From: Plutella xylostella
Lineage: Eukaryota > Arthropoda > Insecta > Lepidoptera > Plutellidae
Reading direction: 5' to 3'
Assembly (NCBI RefSeq): GCF_932276165.1
Contig: NC_064012.1
Location: 2,487,501-2,551,500, forward strand
Length of the DNA stretch: 64,000 bases
The notes under the pieces were generated by a model. It was not told where the DNA came from and did not search any database. It saw nothing but the letters and a program-made list of their open reading frames with translations. The position numbers and the translations under genes were made by a program. Shown here in pieces: positions 36,058-46,520 of this stretch; position 1 is the first letter of the stretch, and each line of letters opens with the position of its first letter.

Positions 36058-36310
36058 TTAACTCCTAGTGGAGCATAGGGCCGCAACTACAGCTTTCCAC
36101 TTCTGACGATCAGAGGCAGCAGCCACAACTTCTGGCCAGCTCATGTTGATCGACATGATCTTCTGGGCTAATGTCCTTATCCAAGATATTCTTGGGCGCC
36201 CTATCCTTCTTTTTCCTTGCGGGACAAAAACTAGGGCCTGCTTTGTGAGGCGAGAATCCTCCTGCCGCAACGAATGACCTATCCAGCGCCATTTTCGATC
36301 GAGGATCTCT
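36058..36310 (-). pseudogene. C-terminus of a non-LTR retrotransposon protein
   Basis: The frame encodes DRKWRWIGHSLRQEDSR, then KRRIGRPRISWIRT, a Trp-rich stretch and a CSTRS end. The RWIGH / GRP motif pair is characteristic of the extreme C-terminus of RTE/L2-like reverse transcriptase proteins. RT itself is missing (5' truncation at the target duplication at 36316). Non-functional. Confidence 0.75.
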
Positions 36311-36329
36311 AATTCTATACCATATAATA

Positions 36330-37668
36330 ACATAAATATTAGATAAAATCGCTTCGGTACTTTCATTCGTAATAAAAACGTGTCCATTATATGGTAAACA
36401 AAGCTTTATGTTCAGGCAATTTTAATCTTCCTTACTTTTTATTACAATGAAATTCATAACATCTATATGAGTAAAAAGTCTCCTTTATAAAGGTTTTTTT
36501 TTAATATTAGAAGAACATGTGATACGGTCTTAATCCTCTGACCTACCTATATATGTACCTACTTCAGTTTCATAACTTTTGGAAATAAGCGAAGTATATA
36601 GCTTTTCTGTAAAAAAAAATAATTTCTCACTTTTTATTTTGAGAGTTGTTAACATGTTCTCTCCTCTTTTGAAATGCATTTTTTGTGACAGCGCGCATAC
36701 TTTAAACTCGTATTTACAAGTAGGTACTCTAGAAATTCTGCATTAAAAATTAAATATTACATGGAATCATATTCAGTACTAGCTACAAAGCGAGAGGTTT
36801 TTCGATAAAACAATCTGCTCAGATTTCATCCCTTTTTTTGATTTCATTTAAACAATACCACCATATTATAAAAATTAACAAAATTTTAATCGCTTCCCAG
36901 TCGAGTACAACGGCAGTGAACGTGTTAAAACGTGCAATATTACTGCAAACCGCACTCCCCTCGAAACTGCGATGTTCTTTACAAATTTAATTTTCCCCAA
37001 TGCTGCACTAAGTTGGCCCAGAGCTGTGGTGGGATTGAATTGAACGCTACAGTTAAGTAGTTTGCAGTGGAGGACTTGAACTTGATCGTGCTTCCGATCA
37101 TGTTCGTTTACACATAAAATTTCCTTGATCTAAAAATTTTACAATCATTTATAATAAATTATCTACTAAAGTTTCCTGTTCCTCCTTAATTTTAACTGCT
37201 GTCCCTCGGCGGATTCCTGTAGTAAAAAGTCAATTAAGTAATCAAAAAAGTTTGGAGATTATATTTTTTTCTCGTACATTTTCTAAAGTCTTGTATGAAT
37301 GCCCTTCTGACAAGTCACCCATTTTACTACACCCGTTACTTAAAACCTTTTTTATATTACACAATAATATTATTAATATATAGTTACACCACTACTGAAC
37401 ACTTGCTGTGCGCTACTTCTGTCTCCCAGAATAGGACTCGATGGGTAAACTTTCCTTTACAATTGCAAAATATACCATTATACGATCCCAACAACGAAGA
37501 ACTCCCTTCATTTTCTAATTAAAATAAATATTGAGATGAAATAGTTTAATTCTATGATAATCACTAAACAAATTTACAAAGAAATAATCAGTAAAAATCT
37601 GCTGTATTAATTTTTTTACGGACGAGAAATTTAACAATAGTTATAGATGGTAATATTATTATTGTACA
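36330..37668. other. Noncoding, nothing recognised
   Basis: AT-rich. A slightly GC-richer patch at 36895-37100 has no ORF and no partner in the window. Confidence 0.4.
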
Positions 37669-37670
37669 TA

Positions 37671-38109
37671 CACTCACGGGCAATGAAAAAGTTCCACTCA
37701 CAAAATGTCGACACCAAAGGATTGAGCAAAATATTACCGTTTTTAGTTTGTAATATCCTTATGCTCTGCTTAATGTACACTCACGGGCAAAAAAACAGTT
37801 CAACTTACAAAATGCAGACACGAAATAACCTAATTAAAAAAATAAAATTGATCGGATATTTGAACCAAATGTTTACGTTTTTAGTTGCTAATATTCTGAT
37901 GCACATTAAATGTACTTAAATATTGAAGAATGCGTCATTTAGTAACTTTTTTCCGTATAGGAGTAACTTGTTGATTTTCTGAATGGAACTTTTTCATTGC
38001 CCGGTAGTGTACACACTTCAATTTTGCAGAAGGCGTCATTAAGCTAGCCTTTTCCGTTTAGGAGTAATTTGGTGCTTTTTCACTGGAACCTTTTCATTGC
38101 CCGTGAGTG
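37671..38109. mobile_element. CACGGGCAATGAAAAAG-family MITE (outer copy), interrupted by another copy
   Basis: The outer ends CACTCACGGGCAATGAAAAA and TTTTCATTGCCCGTGAGTG are bordered by TA (37669-37670, 38110-38111). At position 37776 the outer copy is interrupted, and its sequence resumes at 38012 with CACACTTCAATTTTGCAGAA, then GGCGTCATTAAGCTAG as in the other copies. Confidence 0.85.
37778..38009. mobile_element. CACGGGCAATGAAAAAG-family MITE (inner copy), TA duplication
   Basis: A complete 232-bp copy lies inside another copy of its own family. Its borders are CACTCACGGGCAAAAAAACA and TTCATTGCCCGGTAGTG, and TA is present at 37776-37777 and 38010-38011. The TA duplication fits Tc1/mariner-type transposition. 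Confidence 0.82.
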
Positions 38110-38520
38110 TATAATGCGTTTTTGATTAGCCAGACATATTTCATGGTAGGTATGTGAAAATGCATAATTGTTAAAACCCGTGACACAAGTATTATACCTG
38201 CTTATTTGCTATGGTTTCAAATGTATATACTCACTCAACATAACATGGATTAGTAATTGTACCGAATACCAGCATTATAAGCAGCAACCTACTTAACTAT
38301 CATGAAGTCGCTAATAAATGTAATCTATTCTCGTGTAGGATTTCGATTAAAAATGAATGTTGCGTTAATATTGTATCTCTCGATAGCTTTCTATTATCAT
38401 ATTTACCTCTACTTTACACCTACTGTAACTCATTAAATTCTATGACCACAATTACCACAACGGAATTCATTTCAGCTAATTGTTCACCGTAACGAACCAA
38501 TTGCGACCGCGTACCAGCTT
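38110..38520. other. Noncoding, upstream of the TATA-containing unit
   Basis: AT-rich, no ORF or repeat recognised. Confidence 0.35.
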
Positions 38521-38524
38521 ACTG

Positions 38525-38533
38525 TATAAAAGG
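38525..38533 (+). promoter_or_regulatory. TATA box (TATAAAAGG)
   Basis: A canonical TATAAAAGG lies 50 bases before an ATG with a hydrophobic leader. Spacing leaves room for a start site near 38555 and a short leader. The match alone could occur by chance in AT-rich DNA. Confidence 0.4.
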
Positions 38534-38574
38534 CGAGGGCGATCGTGATCCAACATAGAATAACTATCACAGAA

Positions 38575-38685
38575 ATGGCTTTGTTCTTGTTACTGTCGTG
38601 TGCGATGCTGTCGATGTTGCTGACGATGCTGTCGACGTGTGAAAAAAGAGACAAAAATTGTATTTTCCAGTTAAGAGTGAGCTGA
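38575..38685 (+). CDS. Putative small secreted peptide, first exon or complete 36-codon ORF
   Basis: ATG at 38575 follows a TATA box by 50 bases. The protein starts MALFLLLSCAMLSMLL, a plausible signal peptide core, followed by a short Cys-containing charged part (CEKRDKNCIF). The frame stops at 38685. Alternatively a donor-like AAGA|GTGAGC at 38676 would make this only the first exon of a longer secreted protein. No family is recognised. It lies between 15.3 and 48.1 kb, possibly in a scrt 5' intron. It may be chance. Confidence 0.3.
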   Translation: MALFLLLSCAMLSMLLTMLSTCEKRDKNCIFQLRVS

Positions 38686-38689
38686 TCGA

Positions 38690-40334
38690 GTAGAGTTGAT
38701 TGTTTTGCTCACTTTTGGACATCCGACAGGAGGTAGATGGTCGGTGCAACGCTTGAAGTGCTGTTCACCGTTTGTAAAAGTTTGTCTTTGAGTGCCCTCG
38801 CCGCTGGCCGCTGGGCGCACGGGATCCGATTGCCTTTTTATGCCCAAAACATCGACCTCGTAGCACTTCACGCGTTCACCGATTCGAATGCAATTTGAAT
38901 AGTTCAGCCGATTTATTAATATACATTATGAGGCCGTAATCGTTCAAAGATAGACATAGGCCTCTCTGATGGAGCGCCACAACACTTACTCTCTCGGCCT
39001 TTTTCATCTCTTTGACGTCATACACTTTAAAAAAAAATGGGTCGAGGTTTTTTAATTATGGTAAGTTCTGGTAATTTACATCCTACCTACTACCACTTAC
39101 ATATCTTTGGTTTGGTATTTTGATTTTATTATGCCCGATGAATAATGATGTATTATGGATTATTCCGGTTATTCAACTTTTCGCAAAAGATTTCCTCATA
39201 ATACTATCACGATCTTACCTTTGTAGTTTAAAGTCAAAGAACAGAGCCCCTTTACAATGGTAACCTTTCTTTAACAATGTTTAAGTCAGACAGATAAGAT
39301 TGTGTACAAAATAAAAGCTCATTCTTAAGACGTTCTGTAAAATTGTAAGGTCAGTGGGTGCAGTCAGATTCACAATTACCGATACAGTTGTCAAATTCAC
39401 AGATAAAATTCGACTTTTTGACAAGGTACAAAGTTGCAAAGTATACAGAGTCTCTATATTATTATATTTATTATTATCTACATTATTATATATTTATTCA
39501 TTATTATATTTATTATTATCAGCTCACAACCTACAGAACAAATATCAAGATTCGAATTTCTATCCAAATATACGATACGTCCAGCCAGCCCGTGGCCGCA
39601 GGGTGTTAAAACGAGACACATTTTGCAAAATCTGGCAGAGGGTAGGTTTCGGCTGTAACAAGGTTAGTACTGCATCCTGCAAAATGGTTTAGCCTGTGCG
39701 GTGCAGCGGTGATGTGACACCAATCACTTTATTTGTGGCAAGTGTTTTTTTATAGTTTCCACCTATGGTTTGGTTTGGTACCGTCAGAAATGGAGAACAA
39801 TACATTTATAAGATTAATTACATTATCTTACGTTGTTTTATATATGATATACTCGCTGTTCTCACGAGCTTCGATTCGCCTTAAAAAGTTTTCCAGTGGA
39901 AATTCCACTATAAAGGTATCCTACGTGTTAATCGAGGATGCTAACTCCATACCAAATGCCATTAAAATCGGTTCAGCCGTGTTGACGTGAAGAAGTAGCA
40001 AACATACACACATACAAACTTTCGAATTTATAATATAAGTAGGTTTTTTTTGGTCTACGGTTACAAAGTTAGGTCCTCGATACTCGTAAGTGGAGCATAT
40101 TAGATTGGGGAGAGTTAAAACAAGGCGCTGACAAAAGTGTCGACACAATTGAAATTAATTCCTTTAAAAATTCATTGATCTAGGGAATCTGGGGTATTAA
40201 AAATACTTATACTCAGCCTTAATAAAAATTAAATCCGCGTTGGCCTGATTCGGAGCGACCCGGTAGGGATTAAAAAGCGGCTTTACCTGTAAATAGCGTC
40301 TTATTTATAGGTATTTCGAACTAGCTAGATGCAA
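38690..40334. other. Noncoding with AT microsatellite and Helitron-type tail
   Basis: ATT/TATT-rich low complexity at 39455-39520 produces several spurious overlapping frames. At about 39930-40045, ACCAAATGCCATTAAAATCG, CATACACACATACAAACTTT and TTATAATATAAGTAGG resemble one end of Helitron-like sequences common in Lepidoptera. No gene. Confidence 0.4.
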
Positions 40335-40475
40335 AATGAGCCTGGCAGCTTTGTGTGGCGGGCGGCAACAGGGCTCTGTTGCGTCGAGCGCTGCATTCTG
40401 TGTCGCGCTCCCGGCTGAAGCGCTGCGCCGCTGCACGCGCCGACGCGACGTCGCGGAAACCGATACCAACTCTTT
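40335..40475. promoter_or_regulatory. CpG-rich island inside the AT-rich interval
   Basis: A dense CG stretch (GTCGAGCGCTGCATTCTGTG, GCTGCGCCGCTGCACGCGCC) stands out from 35%-like surroundings. Frames are open on both strands for about 60 codons without a domain, probably composition-driven. Possible regulatory element or untranslated exon of the downstream gene. Weak. Confidence 0.3.
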
Positions 40476-42604
40476 TGTGCTTTTGAAAGAGGAGTTGTCT
40501 ATAGCTCTTTCTTTTTTCATAATTTGAATTTTGCGCGCGGCGAGTTCTTTTTTTGATTTGGCGATTTTTTTGTCTTTTGTTTTATTTGGTTGGATTTGTT
40601 TTTCTTTGGCCTAGAAAGGCCGGTAGATTATACCTTTATGTAATTTATGTTTTTGCTGTAGTGTAAGTATGTACTTATCTTATATAGTAAATGTTAAATA
40701 AGAAGTCTTGTTAAATTGGCGATAATTTAGAGATGCCGTTTTAAAGCTGTGTAAATATTAGTTAGCAAAAGTTCCGTCTCTGAAATACCTGTTGATTGCG
40801 TCGCTTCGCAGGCGAGTGGCTACCTTAAAACTTTGTCGTAATATGAGATCCGTTTGTTTTATTTGTTTTAACTGTTAGTAGGTAAATTCTGCGCTCATTT
40901 ATATACAATATCCTGTGTACCGCTGCGATGAACATATTTGCGGAGGTAATAAAACTTGCTGCTATATTTCTAAACTGCAAAATGCTCGTTTGCAGTCAAT
41001 TTTATTTTGATATTTGACTTTGATGCAGACAGGAACGGTATATTCAAATATTATGATTTTATTTTTGTTTTAGTATTTGTTGTCGTTTACACTGAATAAA
41101 CCAAAAGGGTTTACTATACCTCAGTAACTAAATAAATATAGTTAGTGGCGGCGTAAAAAACCTCTACTCTACTTAGGTAATTATCTACTTTTTTGTGTAG
41201 TCTGGATCGTAAGACCGTACAAAGCAAAGGTCTCTCTTCAGGTAAAACTTGTTAAAGTATTACCACTGAGCGCATATACAGGGTGAACTTATAAATGATA
41301 GTCCAAACGAAATATGATGCGTAGTAAATATAATGTCCTCTTCCTTATTACAACTCAAACCCCACCGTACCTTTATTCATTTAAATTACGTATTTACCTA
41401 TGAGTAAGTGTACCTATCATGATTATCAAATTAATAATATTATGAAATTTATTACATATTTAATTAGAACATAATAGGTATATATACCATATTGATAGTA
41501 TTGATGCCATAACATTAATAATACACAAACAACCATTAAGTGTGATTTGCAATAGATCACACGAACGTCTCAGATAGTCAGATCCAATTTCCTACAACTG
41601 TAATTTAATTGTAGGACATTTCACATTTGATAAAAAAAATCTAATTATATAAGATAAATGTTATATAGCGTATACGTATTAAATTTATAATGCTCTTATT
41701 ATTTGTTTGTATATTCAATTCAAATGCATATTGAAATTCGCCTAACTGATTCTATTGGTCGCATATACAGTTTAATTTATTATATTGTTTTCGTTATGTT
41801 GTTACTTTATGTCTTTGTTAACAGGATTCTAATATAGGTGTTCTGTAAATAAGTGTTTTGAACTCTTGAAACTTTATATATCTGTGTTGTGTGTGTGTGT
41901 TAGTATAAAATAATAAGATAGTTATTTGTTATGCGGAAATTACTCTTAAATATATATATGTGTGTGTTAGTGGATAAACATTTTCAAAGTTAAAGTTAAG
42001 ACTTAAGTATCACTAAGTGTATGTGTAAAAATTAAGTGTAAACATTAAATAGGTCCTTATTTAACAATATAAAAGTGTTAAATAATAAGTGAAAAGTATA
42101 AATAATCAAGTGTAAGTGAATTTATCCTAATATTCAGTAGAGATGAACTATCTAATTTCTATCTATCTACTACGTCTTATTCCATGCTGTTCATGTATAA
42201 GTATCCGCATTAATCGTTTTACCAAATACATAAAAAATACATAATAAGAAGAAGCTTTAGTTTTAAATAGCTAGTAAAGAAACAAACTGTAGTGTACAAA
42301 AATATTAGTTGGCATGAATAACTTTTCAATTAATAAATATTGGACGCTGAATAATAATAAAATAAATCTCAAAATAGTTAATACTAAACTACTGGTTAGC
42401 ATATTAAGCTAGCATATTATAAATTAAAACTAGAAGTGTTATTGATCGGTGTGTCTTAAGTAACGGCATCTAGTGGGCGTTTCCGTGAACTTTTGAACTT
42501 TAAACTGGAAACACGCTACGCCATGTCGTCGCTTCGATCCTATCGTAGGCGCGTGGCAAGACCAGGCGTCATCGTGAGGAATCCAGGTAGTATATAACAA
42601 TAAT
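40476..42604. other. AT-rich noncoding sequence
   Basis: No coding frame. Short (TG)n near 41885-41900 and 41960. Nothing else recognised. Confidence 0.4.
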
Positions 42605-42845
42605 AATATAATAATAATATGTGGGGGACATCTCACACACGGACATCCGACCCCAAGCTAGGCAGAGCCTGTGTTATGGGTATCGGACAGCTGATATATC
42701 TACACAAATACATAGATAGATACATATTAAATATAAATATCAACACCCAAGACCCGAGTACAAATATCTGCCCCAGTCGGGAATCGAACCCGGGACCTTC
42801 GGCATAGCAGTCAGGGCCACTAACCACTACGCCAATCGACCGTCC
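42605..42845 (-). mobile_element. tRNA-derived SINE, third copy/family
   Basis: On the minus strand: head GACGGTCGATTGGCGTAGTG with GTTAGTGGCC and the B box GGGTTCGAATCCCG. CAGATATTTGTACTCGGGTC and GATACCCATAACACAGGCTC come next, and the tail is (ATTATT)n. This is the typical layout of a lepidopteran tRNA-derived SINE. Not a functional tRNA, since the acceptor stem is not closed. Confidence 0.75.
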
Positions 42846-42993
42846 GTCATATCTGTGTCTATTGTTTGTGGGGTGTAAGCCAGGTAGAACTGGATTACAT
42901 AAAAGAAACCGTGGGACCTACTATGTGTATGTACTTAAACTATTATCGTTCACCGGTCTAGTATAGTATGGTACTCGCTGTATACTTACAGGT

Positions 42994-43053
42994 TGCAAAA
43001 GTGATTCACTTAGCTGAAAAGGGGTGCTTTTCGGCTAAGTAAATCACTTTTGC
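42994..43053. repeat. Long hairpin, 27-bp arms
   Basis: GCAAAAGTGATTCACTTAGC continues TGAAAA, then a short GGGGTG loop, then the complementary CTTTTCGGCTAAGTAAATCA and CTTTTGC. The arms are nearly perfect. The GCAAAAGTG end resembles the MITE family ending in TTTTGCAACACC. Confidence 0.7.
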
Positions 43054-43079
43054 TAGTTTAGGGTCAGATCATCATCACT

Positions 43080-43315
43080 CAAGGTCAGAACATTCTGGTC
43101 AACATTTGTCGTACGACTTTTGGAAATTCACAAAAAAAATATTGCGTGTGTGAAAGTGATGTGAGTGATGTGACCATCAAAGTTTCAATGGAAAATCTAA
43201 AATTACTCCCGAAATTTCCAAAGTAATAAAACAAATCTTGTTTACAATGACCTCCTGAGTCACCCTCTTTCAGATTAGTATTACTACTTATCACTTTTAC
43301 AACACCCTGTGTATT
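43080..43315. mobile_element. GCAACACCCTGTAT-family MITE, diverged copy
   Basis: ACGACTTTTGGAAATTCACA at left, GTGACCATCAAAGTTTC(A) in the middle, and TTTTACAACACCCTGTGTAT at right correspond to the 31371 and 50356 copies. It lacks the left terminus. Confidence 0.6.
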
Positions 43316-43594
43316 TTTGGTCTGATTTTAAAAAAAATATTCACGATTTATAAAAATGGCACCGTCCCCTCAGTGAAATAGTGTGGTGTCGTATAGAAGT
43401 AACCACAAAGCTGTATAATGAATTATTATAATGCTTTTTTGGGTATAATGTTTCATTGCTATAAATAAATGATAGAAAGTAAATATTTATTGCACTAACA
43501 CAAATTCAAAACTATTTATTGTTAAATCATATTACGCTAAAACGCACGTATTTTTTCGAGGGAATAAATTTAACGAGCTCCGATAACGTAATCG

Positions 43595-43700
43595 TAGCTA
43601 CTAACGAACAGCTGCTACAGGTGCTACGACGTAGCAGGGGTGATCGCTACGAACGGCGTAGCACTCTTGCTACGCAGCGCCGTAGCGATGAAATATATAA
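43595..43700. repeat. Cluster of GCTACG / CGTAGC motifs
   Basis: In about 100 bp the hexamer GCTACG or its complement occurs many times. Examples are TCGTAGCTAC, the palindrome GCTACGACGTAGC, ATCGCTACG, GGCGTAGCAC, TTGCTACGC and CCGTAGCGAT. Possibly the ends and core of a MITE, or a clustered binding site. Identity unknown. Confidence 0.5.
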
Positions 43701-43739
43701 GAGGTATTTTAAGAATCGATCCATTGGGTTCGTATGAAA

Positions 43740-45909
43740 TTCATTTTAGGCCTATTGTTGCGTCTTGTAAATAATACTAGTGAACCTCATGACGTGACTT
43801 TTTATAATATTGACTTTCTTTGACCAGCCTACGATGTTTTTTTACTGAGTCACATAGCTATATATAACGTTTTATAACCTTATTCTTTACATACGTTATA
43901 CAGTTTATTCCTGAGGCACAAACGGAATCAACGAGGAATTCAAAGAAAATTATTTATTTGTAGCAATAGAATTCCCATTTGAACTAGGTACTTAATCACT
44001 TGGAATAAAATATGAGAGCGTGATGGATTCTCAATAATAAGTATCTCTAGACGTTAGGAATTCTGTTTTGGTAATGACACCATGCTTTTAATATTCATAA
44101 TATGCCTTTAAAAAACTTTATAGAGGTGCAGAGTAGAAAGATGAGGGTTCTGGAGGGAAACTAAACCTAAATCTTCGACTTAGGAAATTTAACTTACTTG
44201 AAAATTTTACTTGAATTCCTTTATTTTAAAAATAAATCGAATCTATTTATAATACTTTTAAAATACATAAATAATACTTTTCAAAGTTTGGTTTTGAAAA
44301 TAAACCAAGGTATACTTATTTATGAAATGCACTGTACATTTGCTGAGTCTAATAAATACATATCGGAGTCTGAATGTATTATGTAATACAAGTAATAATA
44401 TGTATTAACCTGATCTTTGGCAAATAAGCGGTTTAATAATCAAGAGTATTGAGAGCGAACACAAGATTTAAGCCATAGAATTATCCTCTTTAATTCATAT
44501 ATCGATGTAGGAGCTTAGATTGGCTTAGTGAATTGCTCATTAGTCATTACACAGACGAGACGGTGTCACAGTTGAAAATACCTACACACCGAAATATAGT
44601 GATACAATTCGTGTACCAAGACTTTTAAAAAATCGTATTGTTTTTTACAACTTCATATAAATGTTAGTCATGTTATCTTTTACTATAAGAAAGTAGGTTA
44701 TTTTTTATTTCATTTTTAAAGTTGTTTACAGTCACAGGTATAAATTGGCCTATCTTTCGAATGTGCACTTAAGTCAGGGACACTCTGTAGTTTCCAAGAG
44801 ATGTAACAGCGTTCTGTTGCTTCAATACTGAAGGAAATGCTGAAATAGTTTCACTGCTCCCGAAGGGCTATTGATTGCAGATGTATTCAGGCAAACATCT
44901 AGATACAGATACCTGAAAGCACTCGTAGCACGCATGAATAGCGATAATATGCAACATTGAGTACTGTTTGAGAATGAATTTGTGCAATGTAACTACTCCA
45001 CGGTATTCTGCATAAGTACCTCTGCATACGTAATACACACTTGCATAATATTGATAGTTGAACTCAGTTACACAACTTATTGCCATAGGTATAAAAGGCA
45101 GACGTACGGTTTAAATATCGTACATTTATGTACTAAATAACTTTTTCAATAGTAAGAGTAATAGTATATTACTTCTATGATTACATAAACAGTTGACCTG
45201 ACCGATGCCAGACAGTAAAAGAGTTTAAATCCCCTGTCTATAAAAGAGTGGAGAAAATTGGGGTAAAATGTAGCGTCAAACGATTTCATTTGGCAAAAAA
45301 ACTAACTTGTCGGTCAGTCTATCTGTTTTACTATAAATATGACAAAGCACTTCCATGTTGCGGTGAAATTAAAAGAATACCAGTAATACGGTAGTTAAAC
45401 AGAATCTCTTTACTTGTTGCTGCGTGGTCCTCAAACAGCGCTTAGACACGACAACCCAAACAGTTGTTTTGTTTCCTGCGTTTTGTGAACCAATTATTGC
45501 TTGTTTTTAGGTTTCTAGAGTTAGGGTAAAAACTAATGTCGCAATTTATCGGAAATAAAATACCTATATTGAATTTGAATTTTGAATTTGAATTAATGTT
45601 GGAGACTATCACAAAAAATGAGTGGGCAATATTTTTCAGAAAAATATTAGTTATAAAATACAGAATTAAGAAAATAAAAATATGAAATGAGTAAATATAA
45701 AATGAAATATAGCTAATCCAGCTTTTGTGTGCAAATAAAGATCTTATCTTATCTTATCTAATCCAATTTACACATTTATTGTTTATTGTTCATTTGTACA
45801 CACACATAAAATAAATTTAACTACTTAACTTATACCTACTAAACTATCTATATATTTTACAAATAAAAAAGATAATAATATAAAATACTTATAATAATAT
45901 CCTGGCCTG
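43740..45909. other. AT-rich noncoding sequence with LINE-tail-like microsatellites
   Basis: (TTGAAT)n-like repeats at 45568-45594 and (ATCTT)n at 45741-45759 (after CAAATAAAG) look like 3' tails of truncated LINEs. No RT coding is left beside them. A TATAAAAGGCAG at about 45090 has no ORF behind it. Confidence 0.4.
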
Positions 45910-45959
45910 GAAATATTCTACCCTTAATAAACAGGAGTTTATCAAAGGTAGAATATTTC
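45910..45959. repeat. Hairpin at the 3' end of the retroelement fragment
   Basis: GAAATATTCTACC (45910-45922) and GGTAGAATATTTC (45947-45959) are perfect 13-bp complements, with a further ATAAAC / GTTTAT pair inside. The right arm overlaps the last codons of the minus-strand frame, which stops at 45942. Confidence 0.75.
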
Positions 45960-46520
45960 TTTTAGTTCGCTGCCGTCGCCTGGGATGGTTCCGAGGAGGC
46001 TGGCAGCGTTCCCTTTCTGTATAGCCAGGCTGATGCGCTGGCTGAGATAGCTGCCAGCCCTCTGGTCCCTTGATACCTCGACCAGGCGCGACGAAAGTTC
46101 TTTTACTAGTCGTCGCGCTTCGGGTCCCCAGGGCCCCAGGGTCTCAACCCCAAACGGCACAAATATGTAGCTGTCAGACAGACCGTTGTATTTGCGCCGT
46201 TTGAGGTTTTCTGCAGCAGCCGCCGCCGTGCCCGCCGCCGCGGCACTACCCTGGATGTGGGAGGGGGCCACTGTGTCGGTGCATGTGGCGTCCCAGACTA
46301 GGCATTTCCCGTACTTCCAGGGCATTACGGTCATACCGTCGGGCCTCTTCCCGTCGTCTCTCGCCAGGCCGGTGGGCTCCAGAATGGCGGGGATTCCGGC
46401 GCTCGCAAAGGCCCGACGTATGACGTCGTTAAGGGCCGCGTGGCGGGGTAATCGGCCGGCACTCCGCTGACAGGAGAGGCCGTGGTGGCCTAGCTGGTCG
46501 ACGGGGTCCCCGCAAATCCA
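45942..46520 (-). pseudogene. C-terminal domain fragment of a retroelement polyprotein
   Basis: The minus-strand frame is open from about 46520. It encodes CGDPVDQLGHHGLSC, a Ser-Ala-Gly-Arg/Arg-His stretch, ILEPTGLARDDGKRPDGMTV, VWDATCTDTVAPSH, FVPFGVETLGPWGPEA, then GSYLSQRISLAIQKGNAASL and LGTIP near the end. This conserved CxCG-HGLSC-RPDG-VWDxTC series is known from C-termini of reverse-transcriptase-containing metazoan transposon proteins (recalled, clade not identified). The RT is absent, the start at 46520 is abrupt, and AT-rich host sequence follows. GC-rich, with no stop inside, so likely a young truncated insertion. A captured host gene is less likely. Confidence 0.65.

Larger units (their letters stand above)
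35684..36315 (-). mobile_element. LINE 3' end (about 274 bp) with perfect 10-bp target duplication, interrupted by a MITE
   Basis: TATACCATAT occurs at 35674-35683 and again at 36316-36325, a perfect target-site duplication. Between them, on the minus strand, lie the coding C-terminus of a non-LTR element, its short 3' UTR and an AAGAAGAAG tail. The LINE is split near its 3' end by the MITE at 35695-36049. Removing the MITE and one TTA gives a continuous GGACTTAAGAAGAAG tail. Confidence 0.88.

Noticed and set aside
39354..39692. Three overlapping plus-strand ORFs
   Set aside because: Produced by ATT/TAT low complexity; Tyr/Ile-rich runs in all frames.
42770..42845. tRNA gene on the minus strand
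   Set aside because: Same reason: the B box continues into a SINE body with an (ATTATT)n tail.
45089..45120. TATA box TATAAAAGGCAG as a second small-gene promoter
   Set aside because: The first ATG downstream is followed at once by a stop and no ORF follows.
45942..46470. Host gene for the 130-residue minus-strand protein
   Set aside because: The frame continues upstream of its first ATG into more of the same retroelement domain and then ends abruptly, fitting a truncated insertion rather than a gene.
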